Counted from the first letter of the stretch, positions 1 through 8,234 are shown. The stretch is DNA of 9,799 nucleotides from Bacteroides sp. (GCA_021204375.1 JAJPZL010000499.1:1-9799); one strand, 5' to 3'. The notes: a model not told the origin generated them from the sequence alone. Numbers and translations are program-made.

Positions 1-100
1 GAATAAAGTGTGCTTTCCTAAAAACTTAGTTAATTATATAGAGAGAGTGATCAGTACTTCACCGGTAGCGACCTCATACTCATTTATTCATAAAAAAGAT

Positions 101-2635
101 TTATTCACCCCAGGTAATGCGCATCTCATGCAACATAGTAGCATTCCCACCGGCAGAACCGGTGTGCTGAACACCCGTACCACCCCATCCATTCTCTTCA
201 ACCGGTGCTTCCAGTTCCACAGAAGCAACCACGGAAGGATTCGTTATTTCAGGGAGAGGAGTGGTAGTAAAGGCAGTCGCTTTTAAACGGTTATCCCTTA
301 CTTCCAGCCTGATCCTGCAATCCGTACGGTAACAGACCGAAGTTACCGGTTCAGTAAGAGGAGTAACCACCCCATCCTTATAACAGACCAGACTGAAATC
401 TACCGCCCAGTCATTTTTGGGTGTCCGCTCAATCCGGAGGGCATATCCGGTGAGTGTGTAAGTATCAAATTTAATATAGATATCCATATACTGTCCGGTA
501 GCACTTCCAAATCCCTGACCGGCACTCTTGCAGGGGTCCACTACTAACTCCACCGACATATTGCCGGAACGGGAAGTAACAGGTGTATAAAGCAGACGGG
601 CACCTCTTTCCGTTTGTAAGAGTCCATACCCCACTGCGCCATCTGTCCCCTTTCCATAAAACCAGCTATCCGCTCCGGAGGGTTGCCATTCATAGGGCTG
701 TACATCGAGCGGTTTATAACCATCTACCGTCCAGAGGCCCGGAAGTATATCCGGTTGATAAGCCGTGGGGAAATTCCGGAAATCCGTATATAGTCTATTC
801 CGGTTCTGTACATCAGAAGCCTTCACAGGGACCGGACTTATAACGGTTTCAGGTTCACCCGGTAAAGAGCGGAGATGCCTGGGCTCTACTTCCGCCATGA
901 TATAAGACCCTATATCCCCCTCTGTTAACACATAGCTCTTTTCAGGCCGGTCCAGCCGGCTGACAGCTACCAGCCGGGCCTGATCCCCTTTTTCATCGGA
1001 ACAACGATACCAGGTAATCATCGACTGGTTCTCTCTTCCACGCCGGTCAATGGTATAGTTGACCTGCCATACTCCCGGGATCTCCCCGGAAAGTTCCGGC
1101 TTCCGGATAAAAAGAGGAGCTTCCAGTAAAGGAGGATTGACTGTAATGGCAACACTTCCTTCGAGCCCATTGGTATCCACCGCCTTTGGATAGAGCGTAT
1201 AGGATAGATCCTCTTCATTTACTCCGGAAACCTGCCAGGAACTTCCCAGAGATTCCAGACTCAGATAGGTTTGATCTCGTTCCGTCAATTCCCAATGAAC
1301 CGGATAATCCCGGGAAGGAGAACTGCCGCCCCGGAAAGAGGTTAACTCAAAAGCCGGCACAGATTCTCCGGCTGTGAACTCTATTTTTCCGGGATCTGCT
1401 TTCATAGAGACCGGAATATCGGAATAAGAGGTTGCCTGCTTCTTCTCCAGCCGCCTGATCTCCTCCTTTATCCCTGCCGGATCCCAATCGTCATCTCCCC
1501 GCAACAGATTATAGGTATTATAGACCACCTTTCCTTCATCCTCTATCCGATAGGCATTTAACAGGGGTTTACCGGTAAGATCCACCGTTACTCCCGGATG
1601 ATCCGGATCGACCCCTACCGGATAATCATTCAGGGTCACATTATATTGATAACACCGCAATGTAAGAGAAGGGTGATCCATCCATCCGAGATAAAGCGAG
1701 TCGGAGGCATGGGTAAACCGGGTATCGATCAAAGCGACCTGCCCGCCGGCTTTGGTAAAATATTGCCGGGATCCCGTCAGTACCTCTATATTACAATTCA
1801 GGAATACGGCCCCGGTGCCCTGTGTACTATAAAACGGTTTGGAACTATAAAAAGTGAACCGGCAATCCAGATGCACCCCGGTACCACAAAGTGCATCATC
1901 CGTACACTCAAAATAGCAGTTTTGAAAGAAAGTTCTTTTTCCACCCACTAGCGGACAAGTATTGAGCCGGCTGAGAAAATGAGCATTGCGGGCTGTGATC
2001 TTATCCCCTTTGCAGATAGCCAATTGTGCCTGTACAATAGCATCCGCCCGTTTTTTCCGGTTCAGTTCAGGCAGCAACGGATACTCCAGGTCAATGCTGC
2101 AATAGTTACCGAGCGTAACATTCTCTACAGCCGTACCCTCTCCTTCCAGTTAGAACATGGTAAAATTCCCCAGCGCTCCGTAAGTCTGTCCCCGGTTACT
2201 GACCAGTACTATATTCCGGGGATCATCCGAAAGCCCGTAAAAAGTAAGCCAGTTGCAATAGATCTCCAGTCTGAAAGGAGGCCGTCCTGCCCGGGAAGTA
2301 CGGATCGCCGGATCATCCGGATCATCGATCCAGTAGACATAAGGCGCCAGGTAGAGCACCATCGGATCCCCCTCCTGCCCATCCGTTAATTCAGCTACGG
2401 CCTTGTCCACAGAATTAAAAACATACGAATATTTCTCCATGACCTCGTCCGGAAAACGTCCGTCAATAAAAAAGGCCCGGGGACCTAACTCTATTCTCTC
2501 CCCTTTATAAATAATATGATCTCCCCTGAACAGTACCGGATTTTGCGGATCCAGCGGTTGATACTCCAAAACCTCTATTCCCTGCATTCCTGCCGGAAAA
2601 AGCATCAGCAGAAACAGTAAAAGTGTGTTTTTCAT
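101..2635 (-). pseudogene. Secreted beta-helix (pectinesterase/pectin-lyase fold) protein, interrupted by in-frame TAA
   Basis: Starts at ATG 2635-2633 and would give 844 residues if the TAA at 2152-2150 (codon 162) were read through. The 161 codons before it and about 680 after it are in one frame. Residues 1-19 (MKNTLLLFLLMLFPAGMQG) are a signal peptide. About 25-390 looks like a right-handed beta-helix: short strands such as YFECTDDALCG and TGAVFLNCNIEV (about 241-285) resemble pectinesterase-like proteins of Bacteroidales. About 410-610 holds two Ig-like beta domains (one with MITWYRC...GDIGSYI), and 615-844 looks like a concanavalin/LamG-type domain. The true C-terminus ends at TAA 103-101. 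It overlaps the upstream pentapeptide gene by ATGA, so translation is probably coupled. The role would be extracellular or periplasmic polysaccharide binding or processing; substrate and catalysis cannot be read. With the stop, only a secreted 161-residue stub is made. Whether this is a true pseudogene or a sequence error is open. Confidence 0.75.
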
Positions 2636-3183
2636 TCAGTCTCTTTGATAATAATTCCTAATAATGAAGCCAGCTGAACAGCTTGTAAGTTAGTAACTAC
2701 TGCTCCCCTGAGATCAGCCACATTCAGCCGCAGCCCCTCTATCTCGTTACTTCTCAGGTCCACTCCTTTTAACGAAGTATAAGAGAATTCACCTTCCCGT
2801 AAATTACACTTCTCAAAACGCCCCGGATCTAACCTGCAGGACTCCAGAAAAGCCTGTTGCAGATCGCTTTCCTGAAAGAGCACACTACGCAACCGGGAAC
2901 CGGAAAGATTGGCATACCGTAAATTACAGTTTTGCACCCTTACATGATTAAAGGCAGATTCGATCAGGTTCACTCCCAGCAGTTTGCACGATTCAAACTC
3001 GACCCGGTAAAACACAGATTGCGGAAGAAGCATATTGGAAAGATCGCAGTTCACAAACCGTACATCATTGAAATGAACCCCTTTCCAGCGGCAATCCTGA
3101 AAAACCACTCCATCGAATAGTACATTCTGCACCGTTGCATACTCCACCTCCGAACCGGCGATCACCTCCCTTTCACACACCAC
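2632..3183 (-). CDS. Pentapeptide-repeat protein, N-terminus uncertain
   Basis: From GTG 3183 this gives 183 residues, most of them degenerate pentapeptide repeats of the A(D/N)LxX type: CDLSN, VNLIE, CNLRY-ANLSG-SRLRS, SDLQQ-AFLES-CRLDP, CNLRE-GEFSY-TSLKG-VDLRS and VADLRG. They should build a right-handed quadrilateral beta-helix. There is no signal peptide, so it is probably cytoplasmic. The C-terminal ASLLGIIIKE resembles the usual end of this family as I remember it. The stop TGA (2634-2632) overlaps the ATG of the beta-helix gene. Function of most such proteins is unknown; nothing here points to gyrase protection. The start is doubtful: GTG is the first start after a TAG at 3207-3205, yet upstream in the same frame lies FKIVPPALTVRFG, which resembles the family N-terminus. 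An ATG at 3302 enters that frame only after a one-base slip in a T6 tract (3294-3299). The gene may therefore be 5'-truncated or broken. Confidence 0.8.
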   Translation of the reverse strand: MVCEREVIAGSEVEYATVQNVLFDGVVFQDCRWKGVHFNDVRFVNCDLSNMLLPQSVFYRVEFESCKLLGVNLIESAFNHVRVQNCNLRYANLSGSRLRSVLFQESDLQQAFLESCRLDPGRFEKCNLREGEFSYTSLKGVDLRSNEIEGLRLNVADLRGAVVTNLQAVQLASLLGIIIKETE

Positions 3184-3312
3184 CTCTTCCAGTCGTTCCT
3201 CCCTCTAGCTAAGCACCGGAGCCGCATGAATGCCGAAACGTACGGTAAGCGCGGGAGGTACGATCTTAAAAATAACCTTTTTCTTAACAGGGCTTTTTTC
3301 ATCCTTACTCTT

Positions 3313-3678
3313 CTATTTAACCAACCACATTCCTGCCAGCACAGCGATGATACCTAGGATCACACTTCCCACCGAATACAGGAAAAATGAACTGTACGCA
3401 CCGCTCCTGAGCAACATCAGTCCATCGGCAGAAAAAGTAGAAAAGGTGGTGAAGCCTCCGCAAAAGCCGACAGTCAGCAATAGCCTTACCTCTTGGGAAA
3501 GAGAGAACTTTTCGGAAAGAACATAGAACATACCGATCAACAGGCTTCCCAGGATATTAACGGTAAAAGTACTTCAGGGAAAATGCCCGTTATAGGCTCT
3601 GGTTGTAAGTAACTGAACGCTATAACGTAGCAGGCTTCCTGTCCCACCTCCCAGAAATACGCAGATAAGTGCTTTCAT
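3313..3678 (-). pseudogene. crcB: CrcB/Fluc fluoride channel, interrupted by in-frame TGA
   Basis: Read from ATG 3678-3676 to TAG 3315-3313 this is 121 codons, the normal length of the dimeric CrcB/Fluc fluoride channel, an inner-membrane protein that lets fluoride leave the cell. Family marks are present: GGGTGSLLRY near the N-terminus, TVNILGS with the pore Asn (about residue 41), and GFCGGFTTFSTF (71-82) with the paired Phe residues. Four hydrophobic segments fit the fold. Codon 35 is TGA (3576-3574), in the context FP-stop-STFTVN; family members usually read FPWGT here, so TGG->TGA by one base is the simplest history. The product would stop after 34 residues. A TTG at 3540 could restart translation but would lose the first membrane helix and the pore Asn. 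Frame is intact throughout. A TAnnTTTG promoter element sits just upstream. Confidence 0.85.
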
Positions 3679-3699
3679 ACTAAATCTTCTTTACAAGGC

Positions 3700-3707
3700 C
3701 AAAGTTA
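3700..3707 (-). promoter_or_regulatory. Bacteroidetes -7 promoter element for crcB
   Basis: On the minus strand this reads TAACTTTG, an exact match to the Bacteroidetes primary-sigma -7 consensus TAnnTTTG. It lies 21 bases before the crcB ATG, which would give a leader of roughly 15 bases. No clear -33 TTTG is visible. Confidence 0.5.
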
Positions 3708-3753
3708 ATGAATAATTTCTGAATAAAGCTTTTCCCACCTCCCCGCTTTTTAC

Positions 3754-3761
3754 TACTTTTG
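3754..3761 (+). promoter_or_regulatory. Bacteroidetes -7 promoter element for the PurF-like gene
   Basis: TACTTTTG matches TAnnTTTG exactly. It ends 29 bases before the ATG at 3791, so the leader would be about 20-25 bases. The stretch before the ATG is A-rich (TAAAATAAAACTACAATATA) with no Shine-Dalgarno, as is usual in Bacteroidetes. A convincing -33 TTTG is not visible. Together with the crcB element it makes a compact divergent promoter region. Confidence 0.5.
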
Positions 3762-3790
3762 CGACGATCTTAAAATAAAACTACAATATA

Positions 3791-5197
3791 ATGGGAGGTT
3801 TTTTCGGGACAGTTTCAAGGACAGACTGCGTAACCGATTTGTTCTACGGTACTGACTACAACTCACACATAGGTACCCGCCGCGGCGGTTTAGCAACCTA
3901 TTCTAAAGAAAAAGGGTTTTCACGCTCCATACACAACCTGGAAAGTGCATACTTCCGGAGTAAATTCGAACCGGTCCTATCCAAGTTTGACGGCAACATA
4001 GGTATCGGAGTGATCAGTGATACGGATGCCCAACCCATTGTGATCAACTCTCACTTAGGACGTTTTGCGATTGTAAGCGTCGCTAAGATCACCAATATAG
4101 CAGAACTGGAAGAGGAATTACTGGCCAAAAACATGCACCTGGCAGAACTCAGCTCCGGAAATACCAATCAGACCGAACTTATTACCCTGCTGATCATACA
4201 GGGAAAAGATTTTGTAGAAGGCATTGAAAATGTCTACAACAAAATAAAAGGATCCTGCTCCATGCTGATCATGACCGAGAACGGTATTATAGCCGCCCGC
4301 GACAAGCTGGACCGTACCCCGGTTGTGATTGGTAAAAAAGAGGGAGCCTACGCCATAACCAGCGAGACCAACAGTTTTCCCAACTTAGATTACGAGATCG
4401 ACAGGTATATAGGCCCGGGAGAAATTGTACATATTACTGCTGATAGTATAGAGCAACTACGTAAGCCCAATGAACAGATGCAGATATGCTCCTTCCTGTG
4501 GGTCTATTACGGTTTTCCTATTTCCAGTTATGAAGGCCGGAATGCGGAGGAAGTGCGTTTTACCAGCGGTTTCAAGATGGGACAAAAAGATACCGACGAA
4601 GCCGATTGTGTCTGCGGTATACCCGATTCCGGGATCGGCCAGGCGCTGGGATATGCAGAAGGAAAAGGAATTCCCTATCACCGGGCCATTGTCAAATATA
4701 CACCGACCTGGCCCCGGAGCTTTACTCCTGCCAACCAGAATATGCGCAGCCTGGTAGCCAAAATGAAACTGATCCCTAACCGGGCCATGCTGGAAGGAAA
4801 AAAGATCATCTTCTGTGATGATTCGATCGTAAGAGGCACCCAGCTGAAAGACAATGTAAAAATACTCTTCGAGTACGGTGCCCTGGAGGTACACATGCGT
4901 ATCGGATGTCCTCCGCTTATCTATAGCTGTCCCTTTATCGGTTTCACCGCTTCCAAATCAGACCTGGAGCTCATCACCCGCCGGATCATTAAAGAGCTCG
5001 AAGGAGATGAGAACAGAAACCTGGAAAAATATGCCCAAACCGGATCTCCCGAATATGATAAGATGGTCCGGATCATTGTAGAACAATTAGGACTTACTTC
5101 GCTTCAGTTCAATTCGCTGGAAACATTGGTAGAGGCTATCGGGCTTCCCAAATGCAAGGTATGTACCCACTGTTCTGACGGGACCAGCTATTTCTGA
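3791..5197 (+). CDS. purF: Amidophosphoribosyltransferase-like protein (PurF paralogue without nucleophile Cys)
   Basis: 468 residues with the two-domain PurF layout. The N-terminal Ntn/GATase-II-like half (about 1-225) has GTRRGGLATY near 28-37 in place of the usual HRGQ-type motif, and NSHLGRFAIV at 86-95. The C-terminal phosphoribosyltransferase half carries the PRPP loop IIFCDDSIVRGTQ (339-351). PurF makes 5-phosphoribosylamine from PRPP and glutamine, the first step of purine synthesis, with a Cys straight after the initiator Met as nucleophile. Here the protein begins Met-Gly-Gly, so glutamine hydrolysis should be lost. Cys233, Cys380, Cys458 and Cys461 fit the four cluster ligands of Bacillus-type 4Fe-4S PurF (alignment by eye). 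I recall Bacteroides carrying this MGGFFG-type protein besides a longer canonical PurF, so it may be an ammonia-dependent or regulatory paralogue; the purF label is by family only. Monocistronic: own promoter, terminator straight after TGA. Confidence 0.9.
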   Translation: MGGFFGTVSRTDCVTDLFYGTDYNSHIGTRRGGLATYSKEKGFSRSIHNLESAYFRSKFEPVLSKFDGNIGIGVISDTDAQPIVINSHLGRFAIVSVAKITNIAELEEELLAKNMHLAELSSGNTNQTELITLLIIQGKDFVEGIENVYNKIKGSCSMLIMTENGIIAARDKLDRTPVVIGKKEGAYAITSETNSFPNLDYEIDRYIGPGEIVHITADSIEQLRKPNEQMQICSFLWVYYGFPISSYEGRNAEEVRFTSGFKMGQKDTDEADCVCGIPDSGIGQALGYAEGKGIPYHRAIVKYTPTWPRSFTPANQNMRSLVAKMKLIPNRAMLEGKKIIFCDDSIVRGTQLKDNVKILFEYGALEVHMRIGCPPLIYSCPFIGFTASKSDLELITRRIIKELEGDENRNLEKYAQTGSPEYDKMVRIIVEQLGLTSLQFNSLETLVEAIGLPKCKVCTHCSDGTSYF

Positions 5198-5225
5198 TAC
5201 AGAGCGTTAATAACCTATAACAGAC

Positions 5226-5268
5226 AAAAGAGCCTTGAAATACTTTGTTTTTTCAAGGCTCTTTTTTT
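5226..5268 (+). terminator. Rho-independent terminator after the PurF-like gene
   Basis: A perfect 15-bp stem (5226-5240 with 5251-5265; core GAGCCTTGAAA/TTTCAAGGCTC), a 10-base loop and a T7 run at 5262-5268, starting 28 bases after the stop codon. The A-run at 5226-5229 could allow weak termination on the other strand too, but no minus-strand gene reads into it. Confidence 0.92.
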
Positions 5269-5373
5269 AACTTTATAGGCAACAGCGGAAAGGAACGATT
5301 TCTTTCCCGGAAAGTTGAACCTTTTCCTGTGTGGAAAGTTCTGACTATATACTGAATATAAAGACTAAAACCT

Positions 5374-6594
5374 ATGAATGTAACAGATCGTTTCCTGAAC
5401 TATGTAACTTTCGATACACAATCCGATGAGAACAGCGGAGTAACTCCCAGTACACCCGGGCAAATGACATTTGCACGCTACCTGAAAACCGAACTCGAAA
5501 CCCTTGGACTGGAAGAGATCACCCTGGATGAGAACGGGTACCTGTTCGCTACACTACCGGCTAATACCGACAAAGAAGTACCGGTGATCGGGTTCATTGC
5601 CCACCTGGATACCAGCCCCGATATGAGCGGTAAAGAGGTATCGCCCCGTCTGGTAAAAGCATACGACGGAAAGGATATCGTACTTTGCCGGGAAGAGAAT
5701 ATAGTCTTATCTCCCGACCAATTCCCGGAGTTGCTGGATCATCAGGGAGAAGACCTCATCGTAACCGACGGAAAGACCCTGCTGGGAGCCGATGATAAAG
5801 CCGGAATAGCTGAAATTATTTCAGCCATTGAGTACCTGAAAGAGCATCCGGAAATTAAACACGGTAAGATCCGGATCGGTTTTAATCCCGACGAAGAGAT
5901 AGGGGTCGGTGCCCATAAATTTGATGTAGAGACATTCGGTTGCGACTGGGCATATACCATGGATGGCGGAGAACTGGGAGAACTGGAATTTGAGAACTTC
6001 AATGCAGCCCATGCAAAAATCACCTTCAAAGGCAGGAATGTACACCCGGGATATGCCAAAAACAAAATGATCAACTCCATGCTGGCTGCCAACCGGTTGA
6101 TCCGGATGTTACCGGAAAAGGAGACTCCGGGAGAGACAGAGGGATACGAAGGATTCTTCTATCTGATCGGTATGGAGGGAAATGTAGAGCAAACCACCCT
6201 CACTTACATCATCCGAGATCACGACCGGGAAAAATTCGAGAACCGGAAAAAGATCATTGAGGAAGCTGTGGAGAAGATCAATTATGAATACGACTCTCCC
6301 GTCGCTTCGGCAGAGATACGGGATCAATACTATAACATGCGGGAGAAGATCGAACCGGTGATGCATGTGATCGAACTTGCCTTCCGGGCCATGGAAGAGG
6401 CCGGGGTAAAACCCCGTGTAAAACCGATACGCGGCGGAACCGACGGTGCACAACTCTCTTTCAAAGGTTTACCCTGCCCCAACATCTTTGCCGGCGGCCT
6501 TAACTTCCACGGACGGTACGAATTTATTCCCGTACAGAATATGGAGAAAGCCATGCAGGTAATTATAAAAATAGCCGAACTATCGGCCCGATAA
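5374..6594 (+). CDS. pepT: Peptidase T (tripeptide aminopeptidase)
   Basis: 406 residues, the usual length for PepT, a cytoplasmic M20-family zinc aminopeptidase that removes the N-terminal residue of tripeptides. The dinuclear metal site is complete: His77 and catalytic Asp79 in AHLDTSPD, bridging Asp140 in LLGADDKAG, catalytic Glu174 and ligand Glu175 in NPDEEIGVG, Asp197 in TMDGGE, and His379 in GGLNFHG. The lid/dimerisation domain falls about 205-315. The start ATG is preceded by an A-rich leader (AAAGACTAAAACCT) and no earlier in-frame start is needed. It follows the PurF-like gene's terminator by 105 bases, so it needs its own promoter; TAACTTTA at 5268-5275, on the terminator's T-run, is a 7/8 match to TAnnTTTG. 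gcvT follows after 18 bases, so the two are probably co-transcribed. The frame is intact and all catalytic residues are present. Confidence 0.97.
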   Translation: MNVTDRFLNYVTFDTQSDENSGVTPSTPGQMTFARYLKTELETLGLEEITLDENGYLFATLPANTDKEVPVIGFIAHLDTSPDMSGKEVSPRLVKAYDGKDIVLCREENIVLSPDQFPELLDHQGEDLIVTDGKTLLGADDKAGIAEIISAIEYLKEHPEIKHGKIRIGFNPDEEIGVGAHKFDVETFGCDWAYTMDGGELGELEFENFNAAHAKITFKGRNVHPGYAKNKMINSMLAANRLIRMLPEKETPGETEGYEGFFYLIGMEGNVEQTTLTYIIRDHDREKFENRKKIIEEAVEKINYEYDSPVASAEIRDQYYNMREKIEPVMHVIELAFRAMEEAGVKPRVKPIRGGTDGAQLSFKGLPCPNIFAGGLNFHGRYEFIPVQNMEKAMQVIIKIAELSAR

Positions 6595-6612
6595 CCTACT
6601 AAGATCCATCCT

Positions 6613-7716
6613 ATGAAACATACACCCTTCACAGACACGCATATAGCACTTGGAGCCCGTATGCATGAGTTCGCCGGTTACACTATGCCCACCGAATATA
6701 CAGGTATTATTGACGAACACCTCACCGTATGCAACGGAGTAGGCGTTTTTGATGTATCACACATGGGAGAGTTCTGGGTAAAAGGCCCGAATGCCCTGGC
6801 CTTCCTCCAGAAGATCACCTCCAACAATATAGCCCTGCTGTAACCCGGGAAGGTACAATATACTTGTTTCCCCAACCGGGAAGGAGGGATCGTAGACGAT
6901 CTGCTGATCTATCAGTATGAAGAAGAGAAATATATGCTGGTAGTCAATGCATCCAATATCGAAAAAGACTGGCAGTGGTGTGTATCCAACAACAGCGAAG
7001 GAGCCGAACTGGAGAACAGTTCCGACCGTATAGCCCAGCTGGCTATCCAGGGACCAAAAGCACTCAATACCCTGCAAAAACTTACTACCGTCCCTTTAAA
7101 GGAAATTCCTTATTATACCTTCCGGGTAGGAGAACTGGCCGGAGAGAAAGAGGTGATTATATCCCATACAGGCTACACCGGAGCCGGAGGATTTGAACTC
7201 TATTTTGACCCTGCTGCCGCCGGAAAGATCTGGCAGGCGATCTTTGAAGCAGGCCGGGAGTATGGGATCAAACCGATAGGACTGAGTACCCGGGATACGC
7301 TGCGCCTGGAAATGGGGTTCTGCCTCTATGGGAACGAACTTACCGATACCACTTCCCCGATCGAAGCGGGCCTGGGATGGATCACTAAATTTACAGATGG
7401 GAAAGAGTTTATCAACCGGGCAGCCTTAGAGAAACAAAAGAGAGAGGGAGTATCCCGCAAACTGGTCGGTTTTGAAATAACAGACCGGGGCATCGCCCGG
7501 AAAGGCTATGAAATAATAAACGAAACCGGAGAAAAAATAGGGGAAGTTACCTCGGGTACGATGTCTCCCCTGCGAAAAATTGGTATCGGTATGGGTTATG
7601 TAAAGTCTGACTATGCATCTCCGGGGAGTGAAATATGGATAAATGTACGCGGAAGGAGGCTGAGAACCTTAGTAGTAAAGCCTCCGTTCCGAAAAAAAGA
7701 AGAAAAAACAAAATGA
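6613..7716 (+). pseudogene. gcvT: Glycine cleavage T protein (aminomethyltransferase), interrupted by in-frame TAA
   Basis: Reads as a full 367-codon GcvT, normal length, from ATG 6613 to TGA 7714-7716, with one internal TAA at codon 77 (6841-6843). GcvT moves the methylene group from the aminomethyl-lipoyl H protein to tetrahydrofolate, releasing ammonia. Before the stop: KTPF-like start [18 protein letters not shown] and [14 protein letters not shown]. After it, with no frame change: [22 protein letters not shown] with the catalytic Asp (Asp96 here, about Asp101 in E. coli), [15 protein letters not shown] [15 protein letters not shown], and [12 protein letters not shown]...SPIEAGLGW. The position of the stop sits in LL-stop-PGK, normally a variable residue. 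Restart at ATG 6934 would lose the catalytic Asp, so without readthrough no active enzyme is expected. It lies 18 bases after pepT. Because the rest is so well conserved, the lesion is recent or an error. Confidence 0.88.
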
Positions 7717-7751
7717 GATAATATTTCTACATCCGTCCGGAAAGAAAATAC

Positions 7752-7759
7752 TATTTTTA
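7752..7759 (+). promoter_or_regulatory. Possible -7 promoter element for the HIT gene
   Basis: TATTTTTA matches 7 of 8 positions of TAnnTTTG and lies 27 bases before the ATG at 7787, in an A+T-rich 70-base gap after gcvT. The following leader (CATTAAAATTTTAAAACT) is typical of A-rich Bacteroidetes translation starts. In such A+T-rich sequence a 7/8 match may be chance. Confidence 0.25.
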
Positions 7760-7786
7760 CAACCAATCCATTAAAATTTTAAAACT

Positions 7787-8212
7787 ATGATGAGTGACCC
7801 GAAAGATTGTTTGTATTGTCAGAGCAACGAGACACTACACAATTTAATGATCGAATTTGCACAATTAAGTGTATCACGTGTATTCCTTTTCAAAGAGCAG
7901 ACTTACCGTGGCCGTTGTCTGGTAGCCTATAAAGATCATGTGAACGATCTGTATGAACTGAGCGACGAAGAACGGAATGCTTTTATGGAAGATGTAACCC
8001 GTGTGACCCGTGCCATGGCAAAAGCGTTCAATCCGGAAAAAATCAACTACGGCGCTTATTCGGATAAGATTTCCCACCTGCATTTCCACCTGGCTCCCAA
8101 GTATGTGGACGGACCGGACTACGGAGGTACATTTACCATGAATCCGGGGAAGGTTTATTTGTCGGATGAAGAGTACCAGGAGCTTATCGATGCTGTAAAA
8201 GCGAATCTTTAA
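7787..8212 (+). CDS. HIT-family (histidine triad) nucleotide hydrolase/transferase
   Basis: 141 residues. The catalytic triad motif is HLHFHLAPKY at about 97-106, in the family form H-x-H-x-H-x-x; the central histidine attacks the alpha phosphate in HIT nucleotide hydrolases and transferases such as Ap4A hydrolases and HINT phosphoramidases. An N-terminal CLYC (8-11) may bind zinc, as in many HIT proteins. Y-R-G-R-C-L-V-A (about 41-48) and the helix SDEERNAFMEDVTRVTRAMAKAF fragment region (about 60-82) fit the fold. Cytoplasmic, no signal peptide. Two adjacent ATGs (7787 and 7790) are possible starts; the first is taken. It follows gcvT by 70 bases with a possible promoter and is closed by a strong terminator, so it may be read alone or as the last gene of the pepT run. 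The exact nucleotide substrate cannot be told. Confidence 0.93.
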   Translation: MMSDPKDCLYCQSNETLHNLMIEFAQLSVSRVFLFKEQTYRGRCLVAYKDHVNDLYELSDEERNAFMEDVTRVTRAMAKAFNPEKINYGAYSDKISHLHFHLAPKYVDGPDYGGTFTMNPGKVYLSDEEYQELIDAVKANL

Positions 8213-8234
8213 GTATAGTCTATTTTATAGAGGG

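Noticed and set aside
1..100. Terminator for the minus-strand cluster
   Set aside because: Only a weak GTGA...TCAC pairing (47-62) with no T-run on the minus strand; the true terminator may lie beyond the window.
8..286. Plus-strand open frame at the left edge
   Set aside because: It overlaps the conserved C-terminal domain of the beta-helix gene antisense and has no recognisable content.
583..2389. Several plus-strand open frames opposite the beta-helix gene
   Set aside because: They have no domain-like pattern and lie wholly antisense to a frame with a clear signal peptide, beta-helix and Ig-like content.
3679..3790. Fluoride (crcB) riboswitch
   Set aside because: The 112-base gap lacks the conserved motif elements and leaves only about a 15-base leader if the TAnnTTTG element is used.
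4457..6638. Minus-strand and alternative-frame open frames over the PurF-like gene, pepT and the start of gcvT
   Set aside because: They are shadows of conserved genes; composition is not protein-like and none has a supported start.
2150..6843. Stop-codon reassignment as the cause of internal stops
   Set aside because: TAA ends pepT, the HIT and the beta-helix genes, TGA ends the PurF-like, gcvT and pentapeptide genes, TAG ends crcB; two of these stops are followed at once by terminators. A global recode is not possible.
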